From Azotobacter paspali (GTDB lineage Bacteria > Pseudomonadota > Gammaproteobacteria > Pseudomonadales > Pseudomonadaceae): 14,183 bases of DNA. The position numbers were made by a program, and so were the translations under genes. The notes beneath the pieces are model-generated. The model ran no database searches. It had not been told where the DNA came from and worked only from the letters and a program-made list of their open reading frames with translations. Positions 9,869 through 14,183 of this stretch are shown here, in pieces (the first letter of the stretch is position 1; every line of letters starts with the position of its first letter). The stretch lies in the NCBI RefSeq assembly GCF_042434745.1, contig NZ_JBHLSS010000070.1; one strand, given 5' to 3'.

Positions 9869-11293
9869 TTAGTGGATGACTACGTAGTGGTTATAGCGAT
9901 CAACTTTCATCTCTATGAGCGTTGTTGTGTTGGAGAAAATAAAAGATGGTCTATCATTGTCATGACGATCCTTATTAGATGTATACAGCAGGACATTTTG
10001 CAGTCGGCCGATTTCATACCGAATACCTTTTTCTACATCAGGAATATATATACGCACAGTTATGGCGATATCCTGACCAAGAAGCTCCTTAGCCTCATCC
10101 AGCAGCGCATTTAGATCAGCCAGGTTCACTAGAAAGCGACGAAAGCTCGGGTCTTGGCGGTTGGTATAAAACCCTGCAGCAATGATGGACTGCAGGCGAG
10201 CACTTAGCCTCTCTTCATTCTCTGAAAAGGTCTTTTCATCGTTAATGACGAGATGATCAATGATCCGCTCAAATTTGAGAAGACTAAACTCCAGGCTAAA
10301 GTCGGTAACAGCGGCGCCAAAATCGTCAACGGCACGAACAATAAACTGCTGGAAAACTGGTTTCGGATTCTCGCTATTTTTATAATTAGCGAGCCGCAGA
10401 GTATCCAGCTCTTTGATAAACTCTCCGAAAGAGTGCTCATCCTCTTGTCGAAGAGCTCTCCGGATAAGCCCGGAAACTTGATTTTCATTTTTCTCATGAA
10501 TTTCAGATATAATGCTGCCGTGGTTATACCCAGATAGAACCGTAAAGGCAAAATCAACCGGAGGTCGATATCTCGACCAACGGAAAGGTTCGTAATCACC
10601 GTTGTCATTTTCTGGCTTTCTGAAATCCAAGTGAATCTTTGCACTATCGAGGCAAGTACCAGCGATCACGACTGTCCCGTCAGTTCCCGGCGAGTTGACG
10701 AGACCACGAATTCCATCGTAATCCTCCAATCCAGCAATAATCGTCAGCTGGATCTGCTTCCGATTGTACCAAGGTTTTTCGACCAGTAGATCGCGGTGGG
10801 CCAACTCCCACTGGAAGGGGCTTGCCAGCTCGAGAGAATCTAGGATTTTTTGCCCCACCTCCAGAAAATCACCAACCTTCCAACGCCCCTTAACCAAGCT
10901 CCCCAGAAACGACTTGCCCCGATGGGCAAGGGGGGAGCCAAAGTTAGCGGGAGCCAACATGACGATCTTCTTGACCGGACAAGCGTCAATACGGCCCTGA
11001 TCTCCATAATAGGTTGCAATCCAGTGGCGAATGACCAGACCCCCCGTAGAATGGACTATGATGCTAAAGGTATGATCGCTGTTACCGCCTTGTTGAACCA
11101 GATTCTTTGCAATCAGAGCATCATTCAGCCCATCGACCACATCATTCAAGGTAAGGCTGTCCTCGCGCGACTGGTAATCGACATATAAAACAGTATCGAC
11201 TTTGCCAACGTCTTTATCAATCAAAAATTTTTTCAGTTTCTCGAAAGACTCCGAGCAGTCGCTATAACCATGAATAATCAAGGTGTAGTGCAT
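9869..11293 (-). CDS. lipase-like alpha/beta hydrolase
   Basis: Predicted serine esterase or lipase, 474 residues. It opens directly with the first strand and oxyanion motif (YTLIIHGYSD, 3-12), without signal peptide or membrane segment. The nucleophile elbow is VHSTGG, with Ser82; the usual first Gly of GxSxG is Val. The acid is probably Asp205 (PGTDGTVV) and the base His258 (GYNHGS), both in proper order and spacing. Residues from about 300 form a separate C-terminal part with beta-rich text (FIVRAVDDFGAAVTDFSLEF and IAITVRIYIP), perhaps a binding or delivery domain; I cannot name it. GGAAGGA precedes the ATG on the minus strand. It follows the lysin gene by 51 bases, so the two are probably one transcript. 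The DNA is AT-rich, unlike metH, which suggests transfer. The hydrolase fold is confident; the substrate is unknown. Confidence 0.8.
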   Translation of the reverse strand: MHYTLIIHGYSDCSESFEKLKKFLIDKDVGKVDTVLYVDYQSREDSLTLNDVVDGLNDALIAKNLVQQGGNSDHTFSIIVHSTGGLVIRHWIATYYGDQGRIDACPVKKIVMLAPANFGSPLAHRGKSFLGSLVKGRWKVGDFLEVGQKILDSLELASPFQWELAHRDLLVEKPWYNRKQIQLTIIAGLEDYDGIRGLVNSPGTDGTVVIAGTCLDSAKIHLDFRKPENDNGDYEPFRWSRYRPPVDFAFTVLSGYNHGSIISEIHEKNENQVSGLIRRALRQEDEHSFGEFIKELDTLRLANYKNSENPKPVFQQFIVRAVDDFGAAVTDFSLEFSLLKFERIIDHLVINDEKTFSENEERLSARLQSIIAAGFYTNRQDPSFRRFLVNLADLNALLDEAKELLGQDIAITVRIYIPDVEKGIRYEIGRLQNVLLYTSNKDRHDNDRPSFIFSNTTTLIEMKVDRYNHYVVIH

Positions 11294-11344
11294 GACAATC
11301 CTTCCATGGTTTTTATCAGAAATGACTAAAATTACAGCCGTACA

Positions 11345-12058
11345 TCAGACTTCATTTATAGACAAGTTTTGATTCTTGCTTTCTATGCGGACGAACGTGG
11401 TTGTGAGCGAAGCGGCAGTTTTTGGCCAGCGTGCACTTGTGAGTCGATTCTTTGCCACCCAAGTCAGACACACTTTATCAGACTGATTTCCTCCAAGGAT
11501 CTGATACGCGGTGTCATCTTCGCCAACATAGAAACCAATATGGCCTTTTCCGCTGTCCTTTGATAGTCTCCAGAACACCATTATCGCGCCGAAGCGAGGC
11601 TCGGTGCGAGCCCCGAATGTCTCCCATTGGCGAGCGCCCAACGGATTTCTCGGAAGTATCTCTTGCGGTAGGGTTGCTCCAATACAGTGCGCAACGAATA
11701 GTCCACACCATGGAACCTCATCAGCGGGATATTTGATATCGAGCTGCTCCGCCCAATCGAGGATAATCGGGTTATTGCTGTGGCCCAAAATCTCTTTAGT
11801 ACCCAGTAGGCTTCTAGCCTCCTCAAACCAGGGAATTAATTGAGTAAAGACTGAGGAAACTAAAGGGATATCTGTAAATAGTGCTTCTGTTGTCTTTGGC
11901 CCGACAATTCCGTCGACTTCAAGCTGGTGAGCCAGCTGGAACTGCTTAACTGCGGCAATGGTTTTACGCCCCCAGATACCATCAACTTCACCCGGATCAA
12001 AACCTTTTTCCTTCAATGCTTGTTGAATCTGTCTGACGAGTTTTACTCCACTTCCCAT
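11345..12058 (-). CDS. peptidoglycan-binding plus NlpC/P60-like (TIGR02594-type) lysin
   Basis: Predicted cell-wall hydrolase of 237 residues. Residues 6-61 are a peptidoglycan-binding type 1 domain (VRQIQQALKEKGF, GEVDGIWGRKT, AVKQFQ, VDGIVGPKT). Residues about 76-215 match the papain-like fold of TIGR02594/CHAP proteins: catalytic Cys118 in VPWCGLFVAHC, His173 in GHIGFYVGE and a likely third polar residue, Asn191, in LGGNQSD. Such enzymes cut peptide bridges or amide bonds in murein and occur as phage endolysins and as secreted antibacterial effectors. There is no signal peptide, so it would need a holin, a secretion system or lysis to reach its target. AAGGAGA lies 6 bases before the ATG. 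It is the first gene of a minus-strand group with the lipase-like gene; no phage structural or secretion genes are in view. Confidence 0.85.
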   Translation of the reverse strand: MGSGVKLVRQIQQALKEKGFDPGEVDGIWGRKTIAAVKQFQLAHQLEVDGIVGPKTTEALFTDIPLVSSVFTQLIPWFEEARSLLGTKEILGHSNNPIILDWAEQLDIKYPADEVPWCGLFVAHCIGATLPQEILPRNPLGARQWETFGARTEPRFGAIMVFWRLSKDSGKGHIGFYVGEDDTAYQILGGNQSDKVCLTWVAKNRLTSARWPKTAASLTTTFVRIESKNQNLSINEV

Positions 12059-12063
12059 ATCAA

Positions 12064-12070
12064 TCTCCTT
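12064..12070 (-). promoter_or_regulatory. ribosome binding site of the lysin gene
   Basis: Minus-strand AAGGAGA, six bases before the ATG at 12058; it fixes the start. Confidence 0.7.
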
Positions 12071-12128
12071 GTGAGGCTACATGTATCCATCTGTTGTTGA
12101 ATGGGATCGCTCTGGGCATGAGATCGGC

Positions 12129-12161
12129 TTACTTTGCCAATGCGTCTGGCTGCCTATTCAT
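12129..12161 (-). other. possible 10-residue leader ORF or remnant upstream of lysin
   Basis: On the minus strand a strong GGAGGAG (12168-12174) precedes ATG by six bases and opens MNRQPDALAK followed by TAA. After the stop the same frame reads on without interruption (ADLMPRAIPFNNRWIHVASQ) almost to the lysin start. It is either a leader peptide or the 5' remnant of a lost gene with one nonsense mutation. No homology is recognised. Confidence 0.3.
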
Positions 12162-12384
12162 GACAATCTCCTCCAAGAAGCGAACTTGGCCGGAAACTAT
12201 CTTCGGCTAACGAAAGCCCTGTCGTACGCTGGGCTGGATAGCCACTTGAAATCAACGCTAGATGCTCGTCCGTTGGCCGTCATCTCTTCTTGGCGAAAAA
12301 TTTCACGTCGCTCGCGCCGGACTCGGTCGCCGGGTTGGCGGTACGGTTTTATTCCTGACAAAACCTTATCATTAATTACAATGA

Positions 12385-12699
12385 GGCAGCCATCGGTGGC
12401 GCCCCGCCACTAGACGAACCCTCGGGAGCCTCCCGCCGAAGGACAACGCCGCACGCATCCGCCGCGATTTCGAAACCCTGTAGAATCGGCTGCCCGGCCC
12501 GGTCTTCACCTGGCTCGCGCCACGGAGGCTCCACCCGCCACCCGGCGATGGCGTCTACCAGGAACGGGAAGCCCGGCTCCAGGGCCTGTACGAGGACGGC
12601 GAACGGGACCGCGCGCCTTTCGACGCCGCCAGGGCGTGGGTCGAGGCGCTGCCTCTCGGGGAACCGCCCGCGCCGCAGGCACCCCGGCATGATGAATGA
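12385..12699 (+). pseudogene. small ORF coupled to the integrase, interrupted by TAG
   Basis: Frame 1 is open from 12385 to the TGA at 12697 apart from a TAG at 12481. It reads KDNAARIRRDFETL, stop, then RLPGPVFTWLAP, GDGVYQEREARLQGLYEDGE, FDAARAWVEALPL and a C-terminus overlapping the integrase start (ATGATGAATGA). The helical, charged text after the TAG looks like true protein, and TGG (Trp) to TAG is a likely origin of the stop. Overlap of stop and start suggests translational coupling with the recombinase, as for small accessory proteins encoded beside tyrosine recombinases. I cannot name the family, and the true 5' end is not evident. Confidence 0.45.
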
Positions 12700-13675
12700 G
12701 CCGATCGAACGGGAGGAACGGCCGGGCGAGCTGACGGTCGCCGGCGAACGCCGCCTCAGCGCCGCCGAGTTCCAGGGCCTGGCCCGGGTGCCGGCCGCCA
12801 CCGAGTGGTTCGCCAACCTCGACAACCCGCGCACCCGCCGCGCCTACCGGGGCGACCTCGAAGACCTCTGCGCCTTTCTCGGCCTGCAGGCGGCGGAGCA
12901 GTTTCGCGACGTCACCCGCGCCCATGTGCTGGCCTGGCGGAGCAGCCTGGAGCAGCGCGGTCTCTCCGCCGCCACGGTCCGCCGCAAGCTCGCCGCCCTC
13001 ACCAGCCTCTTCGTCCACCTGCTCGACTGCAACGCGCCGGCCGGCGGAAATCCGGTACACGGCGTCAAGCGGCCCAAGCTCGAAATGAATGAAGGCAAGC
13101 CCCCGGCTCTCGGCGATCATTAGGCCCGGGTCCTGCTCGACGCCCCCGATCCCGCCACCCTGAAGGGCCACCGCGACCGGGCGCTCCTCGCCGTGCTGCT
13201 CTATCACGGCCTGCGCTGCTAGGAAGCCGCCCGCCTAGCCGTCCACGACCTCAAGGACCGCCGCGGCCTCAAGCACCTGAAAGTCCACGGCAAGGGCGGC
13301 AAGCTGCGCTACCTGCCCCTGCAGCCGATCGTCGCCGAGCGTATCCATCTTTATCTGGAGGCCTCGGGACACCGCCTCGACGAGCCCAAAGCGCCGTTGT
13401 TCCTACCCCTGCGCGGCAAGAAAACCGGGATGGGGATCTCTGCCGACGGGATCTACGCCCTGGTCGGCGCCTACGCCAGGGCCGCCAGCGTCATAATCGA
13501 GGGCCTCAGCGTCCACAGCCTGCGCGTCACCGCCGCCACCAACGCTCAGGAATACAAGGCGGACATCGCCAAGGTCCAGCAGTGGCTGGGCCATGCCAAC
13601 ATCAGCACCACCCGGCTCTACGACCTCCGGTACCTGCGAGCGGAGGATTTGCTCACCTTTAAGGTGCACTACTGA
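12689..13675 (+). pseudogene. XerC/XerD-like tyrosine recombinase with two in-frame TAG codons
   Basis: Site-specific DNA recombinase of the phage-integrase family. One frame without any frameshift runs for 328 codons and holds both domains. The N-terminal SAM-like core-binding domain shows TRRAYRGDLEDLCAFLG and LSAATVRRKLAALTSLF. The catalytic domain has Arg of YHGLRC, Lys of HGKGGKLRYLPL, HSLR, GHANISTTRLY with the His and the nucleophile Tyr, and a family-typical end (TFKVHY). The only faults are TAG at 13121 (after LGDH, where relatives have Gln or similar) and TAG at 13220 (directly after the catalytic GLRC, where relatives have Glu or Arg). Either would abolish activity without suppression. 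The start is ATG 12689 or 12692, overlapping the upstream ORF. It probably served an integrative or transposon-like element. Confidence 0.88.
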
Positions 13676-13683
13676 CCGCTAGG

Positions 13684-13843
13684 ATCACGAAATTGCCTGC
13701 ACAGGCGCAAGTCGCTGACTTGGAACCAAGGGGCAGAAATGGCCCAGCATAGGCAGTTACGCATCGAAACAGGTTTGGACATCTACTTCTGTGATCCGCG
13801 AAGCCCGTGGCAGAGGGGCACGAACGAGAACACCAACGGGCTT
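13684..13843 (+). pseudogene. IS30-family transposase, C-terminal fragment
   Basis: Eight bases after the integrase the reading becomes KLPAQA and, after a one-base shift near 13700, RKSLTWNQGAEMAQHRQL, ETGLDIYFCDPRSPWQRG and TNENTNGL, the conserved end of the IS30 DDE domain including the catalytic Glu of TNENTNGL. Homology stops at 13843, where relatives continue LRQYFPKG but here a TAA follows. Upstream and downstream parts of the gene are missing, so the fragment was cut on both sides, on the right probably by arrival of the IS607 element. Confidence 0.85.
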
Positions 13844-13890
13844 TAACAGTTTGATTTAAGAACCATCATAGCTGTGCAATACTAGCCAAT

Positions 13891-14183
13891 ATGGATAGAT
13901 TGGTGAGCATTGGTGAAGCCGCCAAGGCGCTGGGCGTGTCGATCACGACGCTGCGCCGCTGGGAGGCATCGGGCAAACTGGTTGCCGAGCACACGGCAGG
14001 CGGCCATCGCCGCTACGACCTCGCCAAACTGAAGCCTGAGTTGTTCCGTTCGGAGGCCGAGGCCTGCCGCAGGACGGTGGCCTACGCTCGCGTTTCCAGC
14101 CACGACCAGAAGGACGACCAGAAGGACGACCTGGAGCGCCAGAAGCAGGTGCTGGAGCTGTACTGCGCCCGCCAGGGCTGGAC
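13891..14183 (+). CDS. tnpA: IS607-type serine recombinase TnpA (runs off the window)
   Basis: Transposase of the IS607 family, which moves through a serine-recombinase mechanism without terminal inverted repeats. The 97 visible residues hold the diagnostic order: a MerR-like winged helix (VSIGEAAKALGVSITTLRRW, then GGHRRYDL, residues 5-43) followed by the start of the catalytic domain, VAYARVSS, with nucleophile Ser69. Relatives read SS.DQK.DLERQ; here the 12 bases at 14104-14115 are exactly duplicated at 14116-14127, giving DQKDDQKDDLERQ. The duplication keeps the frame but lengthens the segment right after the catalytic serine. The start ATG at 13891 gives the normal family N-terminus. IS607 elements usually carry a tnpB gene (an RNA-guided nuclease) after tnpA, which would lie past the window edge. 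Confidence 0.9.
   Translation, partial: MDRLVSIGEAAKALGVSITTLRRWEASGKLVAEHTAGGHRRYDLAKLKPELFRSEAEACRRTVAYARVSSHDQKDDQKDDLERQKQVLELYCARQGW
14104..14127 (+). repeat. 12-bp tandem duplication inside tnpA
   Basis: GACCAGAAGGAC occurs twice back to back, encoding DQKD twice. Confidence 0.9.

Larger units (their letters stand above)
12059..12384. other. intergenic region between lysin operon and integrase
   Basis: Probably carries the promoter of the minus-strand lysin/lipase genes. Besides the short leader-like ORF I can point only to an inverted repeat GGTTTT/AAAACC with a 9-base loop near 12346-12366, which could be a terminator or a recombination site for the adjacent integrase. The open plus-strand frame from 12081 shows no family features. 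Confidence 0.35.

Noticed and set aside
12506..13207. Minus-strand frame of 233 codons over the integrase
   Set aside because: It is the antisense shadow of a recognised tyrosine recombinase.
8627..13222. Stop-codon reassignment of TAG as a genome-wide feature
   Set aside because: TAG is also the natural stop of the small ORF at 7990-8268, and the other in-frame TAGs lie in genes that are otherwise decayed or mobile; ordinary mutation suffices.

Overview
The window looks like a chromosomal segment of a high-GC gammaproteobacterium, most likely Pseudomonadaceae (Pseudomonas/Azotobacter type). This is inferred from the Pseudomonas-like MetH, its codon use, and a palindromic CTTTCTCTTTG-type intergenic repeat common in such genomes. 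No RNA gene or species marker is present, so the taxonomy is inference.

Layout. 1-572: no convincing gene, but a dense set of hairpins (163-194, 226-241, 273-302) forming one intergenic repeat element upstream of metH. 573-4265: intact cobalamin-dependent methionine synthase (metH), the only clear housekeeping gene. 4302-7669: an AT-richer block with a stand-alone SurE-type nucleotidase/phosphatase, an IS5-family transposase remnant, an intact sugar-phosphate cyclase of the 2-epi-5-epi-valiolone synthase (EEVS) type, and a YihS/mannose-isomerase-like gene of the N-acylglucosamine 2-epimerase superfamily. The isomerase homology begins inside the 3' end of the cyclase in another frame, next to a G5 tract, and is cut off at about 7669. 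7667-9495: transposon debris, namely a beheaded Tn3-type resolvase, a small conserved-looking ORF, and an IS66 transposase remnant bounded by imperfect terminal inverted repeats. 9648-12058 (minus strand): an AT-rich operon-like group with a peptidoglycan-binding plus cysteine-peptidase lysin, a lipase-like alpha/beta hydrolase and a short third ORF. 12385-13675: a tyrosine recombinase with two in-frame TAG codons, preceded by an overlapping small ORF that also carries a TAG. 13684-13843: an IS30 transposase remnant, cut by 13891-14183, the start of an IS607-type serine recombinase running off the window.

How the parts may work together. The cyclase plus sugar isomerase plus phosphatase looks like the remains of a horizontally acquired C7-cyclitol pathway (sedoheptulose 7-phosphate to a valiolone-type cyclitol). 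It was damaged when the isomerase lost its C-terminal half to transposon insertion or deletion. The lysin/lipase pair attacks, by family, peptidoglycan and lipid ester bonds, so an antibacterial or lysis role is the natural guess; neither protein shows a signal peptide. The rest is a graveyard of mobile elements (IS5, Tn3, IS66, tyrosine integrase, IS30) with one apparently fresh element (IS607) at the right edge.
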